DNA of 64,000 nt, from NCBI GenBank assembly GCA_019635875.1, contig JAHBYP010000003.1, forward strand, positions 310,001 to 374,000, given 5' to 3'. A program made the position numbers and the translations under genes. The stretch comes from Alphaproteobacteria bacterium. Its GTDB lineage: Bacteria; Pseudomonadota; Alphaproteobacteria; Reyranellales; Reyranellaceae. Positions within the stretch are counted from its first letter, which is position 1; every line of letters starts with the position of its first letter. Under the pieces are notes generated by a model, which worked only from the letters and a program-made list of their open reading frames with translations, was not told the DNA's origin and searched no databases. Of this stretch, positions 17,184 to 24,106 are shown one piece after another.

Positions 17184-19448
17184 TTAGGTCAGCTTAGCCC
17201 CGCACTCGTCGGCAGCTGCTTGGACTATGTCCGCGACGTCGCGCAGGAATTGATTGCGCTCAAGCGACGGTGTGAGGTCTGGAATTGGAGCAGCAGGATC
17301 AAAGATCTCCGTTCCAATGATCTCCGCACGCTCAAAGGTCGATCCCTTGCCATGTTTGTTATAAGCAGCCTGCCACTCTTCAACTTTGTTCTTCCACACG
17401 CGGCGGTTTGCGAGAGCGAGCACCCGGCGTGCGATGTTGTCCGCCAGCGCATCCACAATCACTTGTTTCTGATCATCATCAGGCTCGTCTCCGCCCCACT
17501 CGTGAGGACTCTGAAGGAAGACGTACATGCGATCCTGCAACTCTTTCCGCAGGTCAGCCACGGGCTGGAGAGAATCGTAGTGATCCGCCATTCCGGTGGC
17601 GAGCCGCCGACTCAGCGCTTTCACGCGTGTCCAATGCTCCTTGCCAACACCCGGCTTGAATTCAAGACCGAGACGCGCGAACCACGCTGCATGAAAGCTT
17701 TCCGCTGCTGACTTGACGGCCAGCACAAGATTCATCCGGTCATACCGTGGCACCGCTGGCCCGCGCGGAATCGACTTTGTGACTTCCGCAAGGAGTTCAA
17801 ACAGCTTCTCAAGCTGATTGATAGTCCGGGTGCCTGCCTTTGTTGTCTTGGACAGCGGCTTGTCGATGCTCTCCAAGAAGACACGCGCGGCGTCTATGCG
17901 CTTCCGAAGAGCACGCTCTGCGAGAGGACCCAGGTCCTCGCCGATAGCCGAAAGCACATTCTCGGCCGATGCCATGACATGCTGCACCTTCGCACTTGGC
18001 GACGGCAAATTGTCACCCTTGACCTCATCGAAGTGCGTAAAGATCAGGATTTGCTTTGAGGCATTGCCGGAACTCACCAGCTCACGCATTGCTGCGACGG
18101 TCGCGGCCTGCATCGGCTGCATTGCATTGTCGACGACAAGCACTGCGTCAACCTCTTCGATGCGACGGCTAACCGCCGTTGAAACCGAGCCAGTTGTCTT
18201 GGGCGTATGACCGAGCCCCTCACCATCTAGCAGTGCTACCTTCGGCCTCGGCCCCCGCTCTCGCCAACTCGGCATAAACGGACCGGCAACTCGAACGCCA
18301 TTGACCAATGGCGTCAGCAACTGACCAAAGTACTTCGCATAGTTACTTGAGAATCGAGTTACCGCGCGTATGAACGCGGCGCGATCATTGGTCTCCCAAG
18401 ACCACGACAACGGCCACCCTTGCTTCGTGCGATTGACCAGATTGCGATCAAGCAGGTCGAAGCGCTTCTCAATTTCGTCGAAGAGGTCGTCTACGACCTC
18501 GTGGAACTGCTCGTCGTCGCGCGCTGCCTTGTCGAATACCTCTTCGAATAGCTCGTCAACGACGCGTTCGTCAGCTTCGGTTGTCGCGCCCAACTCTTGG
18601 CGCAACGCATCACCATGACGCTGAGCGATCTGCCTCAGCCGCGAAACTGAACTGGCCAGTATCTCATTCGTTTCGTGGAGATCGACAGCCTCGAACGCCT
18701 GTTCTGCGGTAAGCTCTAGCTCCTCGTCATCATCTTCCATCCCATCGAAGTCGGACTTAGTGGACGACGGCCCGTTACCAAGGACATAGCCGAATCGGTA
18801 ACGCTGGTTGACATGATTGAGCATGCGCCGAAGGACTTCTGCATCGGGCGCCTTCCCATATGCGGCGAGGGCAGCGGCCGACGCACATTCGGTAAGGTAT
18901 TCACGAGTTTCCTCGGCGGAAACAAAGGTGACAGCGGCCCTATATGGCCCATCGGCGACAATGATCTCCGTATCGTGGACGGTAGTCTTGGCAGTGGAGG
19001 TCGACGGAAAGCGCTCGGCTTCCGGATCGGTACCGATCAGCTGGCGCGCGAGCGTTGTCTTGCCGGCGCCAGTGGTCCCGAGGAGAAGCGCACGGATGTA
19101 CCCGTCATGCTCGGCGTCGGGAAGGCGGATGATCTTCTCGCGGATAAGGCGAAAGTCCGTCTCCTCCGGTATCAGCTTATAGAAGAAGATCTCGACGACG
19201 CGCTTATCGAACCGCCGCTCGGCCTCTGCACGGGCCGCGGCATTGTGATACGTCGATTCCGCAAGCAATTCGTTGAGGTCTGCCAGAAGGCGCCGTGCCT
19301 CTGATTCGTCTCGCGTTCCGAGGCCCTGTCTGACTCGAACGCCCGGCTTGCCGGTCGCATCATCCGTTCGAACCGGATGACGGAAGATCACCGAGAAACC
19401 GGACCGCCCCTGGCTCTTGCTCAGGCTCGCGGTATAGGCCTTTGCACT
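17184..19448 (-). CDS. large P-loop GTPase with integrase-arm-like N-terminus
   Basis: A 754-aa soluble protein. Residues 1-70 (SGFSVIFRHPVRTD, then RVRQGLGTRDESEARRLLAD) resemble the N-terminal arm/SAM-like DNA-binding region of tyrosine recombinases, but no catalytic recombinase domain follows. Near residue 125 starts a GTPase/ATPase core: P-loop LLLGTTGAGKTT, a possible G3 in LLDGEGLGH, and a G4-like FTHFDE. An acidic insert (GMEDDDEELELTAEQ) precedes long helical segments, and the C-terminal 300 residues look helical as in dynamin-like or AIG1-type proteins. The start is fixed by GGAGG five bases before GTG 19448. It is monocistronic, of visibly lower G+C than its flanks, and next to other accessory genes. 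A mobile-element or defence role is inference; the family was not recognised with certainty. Confidence 0.7.
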   Translation of the reverse strand, partial: SAKAYTASLSKSQGRSGFSVIFRHPVRTDDATGKPGVRVRQGLGTRDESEARRLLADLNELLAESTYHNAAARAEAERRFDKRVVEIFFYKLIPEETDFRLIREKIIRLPDAEHDGYIRALLLGTTGAGKTTLARQLIGTDPEAERFPSTSTAKTTVHDTEIIVADGPYRAAVTFVSAEETREYLTECASAAALAAYGKAPDAEVLRRMLNHVNQRYRFGYVLGNGPSSTKSDFDGMEDDDEELELTAEQAFEAVDLHETNEILASSVSRLRQIAQRHGDALRQELGATTEADERVVDELFEEVFDKAARDDEQFHEVVDDLFDEIEKRFDLLDRNLVNRTKQGWPLSWSWETNDRAAFIRAVTRFSSNYAKYFGQLLTPLVNGVRVAGPFMPSWRERGPRPKVALLDGEGLGHTPKTTGSVSTAVSRRIEEVDAVLVVDNAMQPMQAATVAAMRELVSSGNASKQILIFTHFDEVKGDNLPSPSAKVQHVMASAENVLSAIGEDLGPLAERALRKRIDAARVFLESIDKPLSKTTKAGTRTINQLEKLFELLAEVTKSIPRGPAVPRYDRMNLVLAVKSAAESFHAAWFARLGLEFKPGVGKEHWTRVKALSRRLATGMADHYDSLQPVADLRKELQDRMYVFLQSPHEWGGDEPDDDQKQVIVDALADNIARRVLALANRRVWKNKVEEWQAAYNKHGKGSTFERAEIIGTEIFDPAAPIPDLTPSLERNQFLRDVADIVQAAADECGAKLT

Positions 19449-19460
19449 CACGATTGCCTC

Positions 19461-19540
19461 CGTTGTTCCGTTGTTGTGCCGAAACTTACCTGACAATGCC
19501 GATGCCGGTCAAGTAGATTTGGAACAACATCGGAACAACG
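19461..19540. promoter_or_regulatory. GGAACAAC repeats at the GTPase promoter (putative operator)
   Basis: GGAACAAC occurs at 19521 and 19532, 11 bp apart on the same strand. An inverted copy CGTTGTTCCG (19461-19470) pairs exactly with CGGAACAACG (19531-19540). The cluster spans the leader upstream of GTG 19448. Spacing of one helical turn and symmetry suggest a protein-binding site, possibly for autoregulation by the gene's own DNA-binding-like N-terminus. Confidence 0.45.
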
Positions 19541-19761
19541 CTGCAGGCGAATCATAACCCATTGAAATTGATCACTATACGAACGCAGGGCCGCTGAAGG
19601 CGGCGAAGACGAGGACCAAATTAGACAGCGTGAGCCGGCTGTCGTTTCGAGTGACCGACGCCGCAAGCTTCCTAGGGCGGAGGGGATGGTCAGAACCCCC
19701 AGCACAAGGCCGTGAAGCCAGTCCGGGAGGTGGGACATGTTATTATGACCACACTGTCGTG

Positions 19762-19796
19762 CGCCCGGCCATAGCACCGGGCGTTCGGCTTTTTTT
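19762..19796 (+). terminator. Rho-independent terminator-like hairpin
   Basis: CGCCCGG (19762-19768), an eight-base loop and CCGGGCG (19777-19783) are followed by TTCGGC and a seven-base T-run. It has the form of an intrinsic terminator for plus-strand transcription, yet no gene is called immediately upstream on that strand. It may be left over from a lost gene or end a small RNA. Confidence 0.6.
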
Positions 19797-19947
19797 CGAT
19801 CGCGGCGCCGGGCGGACGACCCTCTTGCCCCCGTCATCGAACGCCCCAGCCAAATCGCACACCTCCACCGCCATGTCGATGAAGCGGGCGCGCCATTCAG
19901 CATCCATGAGCGGAGGCCGCTTTGGCCTGCTTCACCGGGCCGCCAAG

Positions 19948-20597
19948 TCACCCCTTCGCATACGGATTCCTCGGCTTCCGCATCACGATCCTAATCGGCG
20001 TCCCGGCAGATCGAAATCCTCGCGCAGCCGGTTCGCCAGATACCGCTCGTGCGATTCCGGCAGATCCGCCGGCCGGCTCACGAACAGCGCGAAGGTCGAC
20101 GGGCGTGACTTCACCTGCGAGCCGTAGCGCAGCTTGATGCGCCGTCCGTCGACCAGCGGCGGCGGGTTGCGCTCGATCGCCTCGCCGAGCCAGCGACTGA
20201 ACTGCAGCGTCGGTACGCGGCTGTTCCACGCCTTGTGCAGCTTCACCACCGCGGGCATCAGCTTGTCGACGCCGCGGCCGGTGCGCGCGGAGAAGCCGAC
20301 GATGGGGATGCCCCTGACCTGCGCCAACGAGGCCTGCAGGCGGTCGGTGAGCTTCTTCCACTGCTCGTTGCGCGCCTTGTCGGTGGCGCCCAGCAGGTCG
20401 GTCTTGTTGACCGCCAGCACCAGGCTGCGGCCCTCCTCGATGACGTGGCGCGCGATAGTGAGGTCCTGCTTCTCCATCATCTGCTGCGCGTCGAGCACCA
20501 GCACCACGATTTCGGCGTAGCGGATCGCCTCCTCGGTGCCGCGCGCCGACAGCGCCTCCAGCCGCTCGCTGACATTGGTACGACGGCGCAGGCCGGT
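19948..20597 (-). pseudogene. truncated, frameshifted 3' copy of der
   Basis: About 650 bp nearly parallel to the 3' half of the intact der at 22520-23168. The protein text runs from RRRTNVSERLEALSA through LVLDAQQMMEKQDL and NKTDLLGATDKARNEQWKKL. The copy lacks the 5' half, and homology stops abruptly at about 20597. One C is missing in GGCGTCCCGGCAG (intact copy GGCGTCCCCGGCAG), shifting the frame before the C-terminal RIVMRKP-NPYAK segment, which continues in another frame to a stop at 19948. Divergence of roughly a tenth of the bases suggests a fragment from a related strain rather than a fresh duplication. With intact der it forms direct repeats around the 1.9-kb cargo. Confidence 0.88.
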
Positions 20598-20657
20598 GGC
20601 AAGAACCTTGCGCTCCGCTCCTTTTCCCGGCAGGCGGAACGTTTGTATACTGGAGCC

Positions 20658-20879
20658 ATGAACGCCACTCTCCTGCGCGAGATCGGCAAGCTCAGCGTCG
20701 AGGAACGCCGGGCGCTGATCGACGATATCTGGGACAGCATCGAGGCCGAGCAGACCCTGCCGCCGCTCGACGCGGCCCAGGCCGCCCTGCTCGATGAGCG
20801 CCTGAAGGACTCGATCGAGCGACCGGACGAGCAGACCTACACGTCGCAGGAAATCGCCGCGCGCGCTCAGCGACCGTGA
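20658..20879 (+). CDS. addiction module antitoxin component (orphan)
   Basis: A 73-aa acidic protein, MNATLLREIGKLSVEERR, with IDDIWDSIEAEQTLPPL, matching the small 'putative addiction module component' family whose members are usually followed by a RelE/ParE-type toxin gene. No toxin-sized frame follows: 20880-21129 holds only a gene fragment and a promoter-like region. GGAG lies two bases before the ATG and a TATACT hexamer just upstream. It is probably the remaining half of a toxin-antitoxin pair in the der-flanked island. Confidence 0.65.
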   Translation: MNATLLREIGKLSVEERRALIDDIWDSIEAEQTLPPLDAAQAALLDERLKDSIERPDEQTYTSQEIAARAQRP

Positions 20880-20929
20880 GCGATGGCGTAACGCAGCAAC
20901 GCAAGCCTGACACTCAGCACACCCACTGG

Positions 20930-20971
20930 TGATCAACGTCACCACCAACTACCGCATACTTCGCTCGGTGA
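20930..20971 (+). pseudogene. 42-bp fragment of an SDR gene
   Basis: GATCAACGTCACCACCAACT and onward reads VINVTTNYRILRSV, matching AINVTANYRLIRSL of the SDR at 14589-15329 (bases 14934-14975) with a few substitutions. It is open on neither side. The element is a relic from another copy of that gene, brought in with the accessory DNA. Confidence 0.6.
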
Positions 20972-21073
20972 GATCGAGGTAACTCTTCCCCAGTTCACGG
21001 GATGATTGACCTGCTGTTCGGAGAGTTGCGCCAGATCGCTCCAACCCGCCGCCTAAGGGACACAGCATCTGGG

Positions 21074-21103
21074 TTGCATTCGCCCTTCGGTTCTCCCCAT
21101 ACT
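21074..21103 (+). promoter_or_regulatory. putative promoter of the two-gene HEPN unit
   Basis: TTGCAT (21074-21079), an 18-bp spacer and CATACT (21098-21103) resemble a sigma-70 promoter 27 bp before the GTG at 21130. A small inverted repeat (TCCCC-ATACTC-GGGGA) overlaps the -10 and could be an operator. Confidence 0.4.
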
Positions 21104-21129
21104 CGGGGAAACGAATAAACGGGGGCAAA

Positions 21130-21729
21130 GTGGCTACCGCGAAATTGCACATCAACCTCACTCAGGGGCTGATCGAGGCCGAAGGTGACGAAACTTTCGT
21201 CCGAGTGGTTTACGACGACTTTAAGGAGCGGCTCAGGGCCCAGCCAGCAAAGCAACAGACGCTGCACGCTGCGAATAAAGAAGGCGAGCAACCGAATGCT
21301 CAGGACACTGCGCGGCGGCCGAAGGCTCGGCGCAGGGCGGCCGCACCGAAGACTTCAACTCGTGGCGAGGCAGAACCCAAAGGCAGTGCCGGCGGCATGA
21401 CTAGTTATGAGCCGCGCCGCTTGCCTGATCTAGACCTTTCACATTTGGCCGACTTCGTTAAGTCGTTCACGTTCAAGGGCAACCCTGAGCGTTATGTGGT
21501 GTACACGCAGTTCCTTAAGGAAAAGCTCCAGATCGAACCGTGCACGATCGACCACCTCTACTCTTGCTTTGACGAAATGAAGGACACACTTCCCACAAAT
21601 ATGGGGCAAAACCTAGTCGACACTCGCTTACGCAATTCGTTCCTGAAGTTTACGACACCGCAAGACATCCAACTCACAGTCACCGGGATCAACCACTATA
21701 ACAAGATGCTTAGGGCAGCAAGTAAGTGA
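21130..21729 (+). CDS. unknown protein A of a two-gene accessory unit
   Basis: 199 aa, unrecognised. Residues 1-35 (KLHINLTQGLIEAEGDETFV, then RVVYDDFKERL) predict two strands and a helix. Residues 36-95 are a basic, low-complexity linker (ARRPKARRRAAAPKT). Residues 110-195 form a helical domain (FKGNPERYVVYTQFLKEKL ... DHLYSCFDEMKDTLP ... LTVTGINHYNKML) that parallels the N-terminal domain of the next protein. The GTG start has GGGGG upstream. The stop overlaps the next GTG (GTGA), so the two are translationally coupled. G+C is visibly below the neighbourhood and codon use is more relaxed. Confidence 0.7.
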   Translation: MATAKLHINLTQGLIEAEGDETFVRVVYDDFKERLRAQPAKQQTLHAANKEGEQPNAQDTARRPKARRRAAAPKTSTRGEAEPKGSAGGMTSYEPRRLPDLDLSHLADFVKSFTFKGNPERYVVYTQFLKEKLQIEPCTIDHLYSCFDEMKDTLPTNMGQNLVDTRLRNSFLKFTTPQDIQLTVTGINHYNKMLRAASK

Positions 21730-22472
21730 GCGCCGACCGCTTTTACGAGTCAATTCCCAAGAGCTATCACGGGCAGGATCGAGGCACCGTCACGTATTTC
21801 GTGTACTATCTCACGGAGGAGAAGGGGCAAAAGGCGGCCACGGCTAAGTCCTTGAAGCAGTGCTTCATGGACTGTCATCTCCCTGTGCCCGGACGGATTG
21901 CGCAGTACCTCTCAGAAGGGCTTACGAGCAACCCTGTCCTCTTCGTTAAGGTTCCAGAAGGGTATCGCCTGGAGCGAAACCGTAGGAGGATCATCGCATC
22001 ATCGCTGGGCGTCCGTAAGGAAGTCGTGCAGACGAGCAGCACGCTTCGCGCGCTTGAGAGCGACATTACCGATCCGCAGACCAAGGACTTCCTTAAGGAA
22101 GCAATCGACTGCTACGAGGCAGGCGCCAACAGAGCGGCTGTCATCATGACGTGGGTACTCGCGTTCGATCACTTCCTGAATTGGCTCTTCTCGAACAAGC
22201 TTACCGAGTTCAATCGGCAACTTGCGGCAAAGGCCGGGATGAGCAAGGCCAAGACCGTTGCTAAGATCGAGGATTTCGAAGAAATAAACGAGGACCACAT
22301 CATTACGACGTGTCGATCGGCAACTATCATCACGGCTGGGGTTCAGAAGACACTTAAGCAGAGCCTCGACATACGAAACTCCGCCGCCCATCCGTCTGAC
22401 GTGAAGATCGGACCAGCTAAGACGGTTGCGACGATTGAGGATCTCGTGGAGAACATCCTCAAAAAGTACTAA
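21726..22472 (+). CDS. unknown protein B with C-terminal HEPN-type domain
   Basis: 248 aa. Residues 1-95 (FYESIPKSYHGQDRGTVTYF, then VYYLTEEKGQ ... LKQCFMDCHLPVP ... VKVPEGYRL) share pattern with the C-terminal domain of the preceding protein. Residues 115-248 are helical (FLKEAIDCYEAGANRAAVIM, then TWVLAFDHFLNWLF) and end with DIRNSAAHPSD. Here R-NSAA-H fits the RX4-6H motif of HEPN ribonucleases or their inactive relatives. HEPN proteins are widespread in toxin-antitoxin and anti-phage systems; RNase activity here is inference. GTG at 21726 overlaps the upstream stop. Confidence 0.7.
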   Translation: MSADRFYESIPKSYHGQDRGTVTYFVYYLTEEKGQKAATAKSLKQCFMDCHLPVPGRIAQYLSEGLTSNPVLFVKVPEGYRLERNRRRIIASSLGVRKEVVQTSSTLRALESDITDPQTKDFLKEAIDCYEAGANRAAVIMTWVLAFDHFLNWLFSNKLTEFNRQLAAKAGMSKAKTVAKIEDFEEINEDHIITTCRSATIITAGVQKTLKQSLDIRNSAAHPSDVKIGPAKTVATIEDLVENILKKY

Positions 22473-22519
22473 CGTCAAGGGTGCCAACATGGCGCAAGCC
22501 TGCCGCCAAATCCGCGGGC

Positions 22520-23935
22520 CTAGCTCTTCGCGTACGGATTCTTCGGCTTGCGCATCACGATCCGGATCGGCGTCCCCGGCAGATCAAAATCCTCGCGCAG
22601 CCTGTTCACCAGATACCGCTCATACGACTCCGGCAGGTCCGCCGGCTTGCTCACGAACAGCGCAAACGTCGGCGGGCGCGACTTCACCTGCGAGCCGTAG
22701 CGCAGCTTGATGCGCCGGCCGTCGACCAGCGGCGGCGGGTTGCGCTCGACCATCTCGCCGAGCCAGCGGTTGAACAGCGGCGTCGGCACGCGGCTGTTCC
22801 ACGCCTTGTGCAGCTTCGCCACGGCGGGCATCAGCTTGTCGACGCCGCGGCCGGTGCGCGCCGAGAAGCCGACGATCGGCAGGCCCTTGACCTGCGCCAG
22901 CGAAGCCTGCAGGCGGTCGGTGAGCTTCTTCCACTGCTCGTTGCGCGCCTTGTCGGTGGCGCCCAGCAGGTCGGTCTTGTTGACCGCCAGCACCAGCCCG
23001 CGGCCCTCCTCGATGACGTGACGCGCGATGGTGAGGTCCTGCTTCTCCATCATCTGCTGCGCGTCGAGCACCAGGATCACGACCTCGGCGAAGCGGATCG
23101 CCTCCTCGGTGCTCTTCGCCGACAGCGCCTCGAGACGCTGGCTGACATTGGCGCGCCGGCGCAGGCCGGCGGTGTCGATCAGGCGGATCGGCCTGCCCTC
23201 GTGCATCCATTCGACCGCGATGGCGTCGCGCGTCGTGCCCGCCTCCGGCCCGGTCAGCACGCGCTCATCGCCCAGCAGGCGGTTCAGCAGGGTCGACTTG
23301 CCGACATTGGGCCGGCCGACGATGGCGAGCTGGATCGGGCGCGACGGGTCGGGGCCGCTGTCCTCGACGTCCTCCGCCGCGTCGTCGGGCGCCTCGTCCT
23401 CGAACGGCGCATCCTCCTCGGGCTGCGGTTCCGGCAGCTTGCCCAGCACGCGGTCGAGCGCATGGGCGATGTCGCCGATGCCGATGCCGTGCTCGGCCGA
23501 GACCGGCACCGGATCGCCCAGGCCCAGCGCATGGGCTTCCGCAATGCCGGGATCGGCGGCGGCGCTCTCGGCCTTGTTGGCGATGACGATGGTCTTGCGC
23601 GCGTGGCGGCGCAGCCACTGGGCGAAGGCGCGATCGAGCGGGGTCAGCCCGGCGCGCGCGTCGATCACGAGGAGCACGGCGTCGGCTTCGCTGACGGCGC
23701 GTTCGCTCTGCTTGCGCATGCCGGCCTCGAGCCGATCGCCCACCGCCTCCTCCCAGCCGGCGGTGTCGGTGAGGACGACCTCGCGGCGGCCGATGGTGGC
23801 GTTGGCTTCACGGCGGTCGCGCGTCGTGCCCGGCTCGTCGGCGACGATCGCCATGCGCCGCCCGGCCAGCCGGTTGAACAAGGTCGACTTGCCGACATTG
23901 GGCCGGCCGACCAGGGCGATGCGGGGGCGGGTCAT
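22520..23935 (-). CDS. der: ribosome biogenesis GTPase Der (EngA)
   Basis: A 471-aa essential double GTPase for 50S assembly. The first G domain has VGRPNVGKSTLFNRL near the N-terminus and DTAGWEE. The second, near residue 205, has GRPNVGKSTLLNRLL, with DTAGLRRRANVS and NKTDLL. The C-terminal KH-like domain ends RKPKNPYAKS. An acidic linker (EPQPEEDAPFEDEAPDD) separates the G domains. It is complete, and its 3' half is duplicated in decayed form at 19948-20597. bamB and the TPR gene lie upstream on the same strand. Confidence 0.96.
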   Translation of the reverse strand: MTRPRIALVGRPNVGKSTLFNRLAGRRMAIVADEPGTTRDRREANATIGRREVVLTDTAGWEEAVGDRLEAGMRKQSERAVSEADAVLLVIDARAGLTPLDRAFAQWLRRHARKTIVIANKAESAAADPGIAEAHALGLGDPVPVSAEHGIGIGDIAHALDRVLGKLPEPQPEEDAPFEDEAPDDAAEDVEDSGPDPSRPIQLAIVGRPNVGKSTLLNRLLGDERVLTGPEAGTTRDAIAVEWMHEGRPIRLIDTAGLRRRANVSQRLEALSAKSTEEAIRFAEVVILVLDAQQMMEKQDLTIARHVIEEGRGLVLAVNKTDLLGATDKARNEQWKKLTDRLQASLAQVKGLPIVGFSARTGRGVDKLMPAVAKLHKAWNSRVPTPLFNRWLGEMVERNPPPLVDGRRIKLRYGSQVKSRPPTFALFVSKPADLPESYERYLVNRLREDFDLPGTPIRIVMRKPKNPYAKS

Positions 23936-23949
23936 CGCATGGTGCCTTT

Positions 23950-24103
23950 CCTTCTCCCCGCGCAGGCGGGGAGAAGGTGCCGAGCGCCAGCGAGGCGGAT
24001 GAGGGGCTTCTCGCGCAACATCACTAACCTGTGTCGTGGCGGCACCGCGAAGCCCCTCATCCGCCCTTCGGGCACCTTCTCCCCGCCTGCGCGGGGAGAA
24101 GGA
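23950..24103. repeat. palindromic repeat, family B (copy B1)
   Basis: A 154-bp element with hairpin ends CTTCTCCCCGCGCAGGCGGGG... and its counterpart CCCCGCCTGCGCGGGGAGAAG. Inner modules are GAGGCGGATGAGGGGCTTC and its complement, plus CCGCCCTTCGGGCACCTTCT, a module shared with family A. It fills the der-bamB gap inside an operon. Confidence 0.88.
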
Positions 24104-24106
24104 GAA

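Larger units (their letters stand above)
19449..19947. other. 499-bp gap upstream of the GTPase gene
   Basis: No supported gene. It holds the GGAACAAC repeat cluster near the GTPase start and a terminator-like hairpin at 19762-19796. A 54-codon frame on the minus strand (19907 to 19743, starting MDAEWRARFIDMAVEVCD) also exists, but its codons run through the terminator stem, so I do not call it. The A+T content is higher than in the housekeeping segments. Confidence 0.5.

Noticed and set aside
17184-19448. Calling the GTPase gene an integrase
   Set aside because: Only the N-terminal arm-like part fits. There is no R-H-R-Y catalytic core and the protein continues as a P-loop NTPase.
19762-19796. 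End of a tmRNA or tRNA gene at the island edge
   Set aside because: No CCA end, acceptor stem or tRNA-like domain could be found. Only a hairpin and T-run are present.
19743-19907. 54-codon frame on the minus strand (MDAEWRARFIDMAVEVCD)
   Set aside because: It crosses a terminator-like hairpin, has no clear ribosome-binding site and matches no family I know. It is left as a remark in the gap entry.
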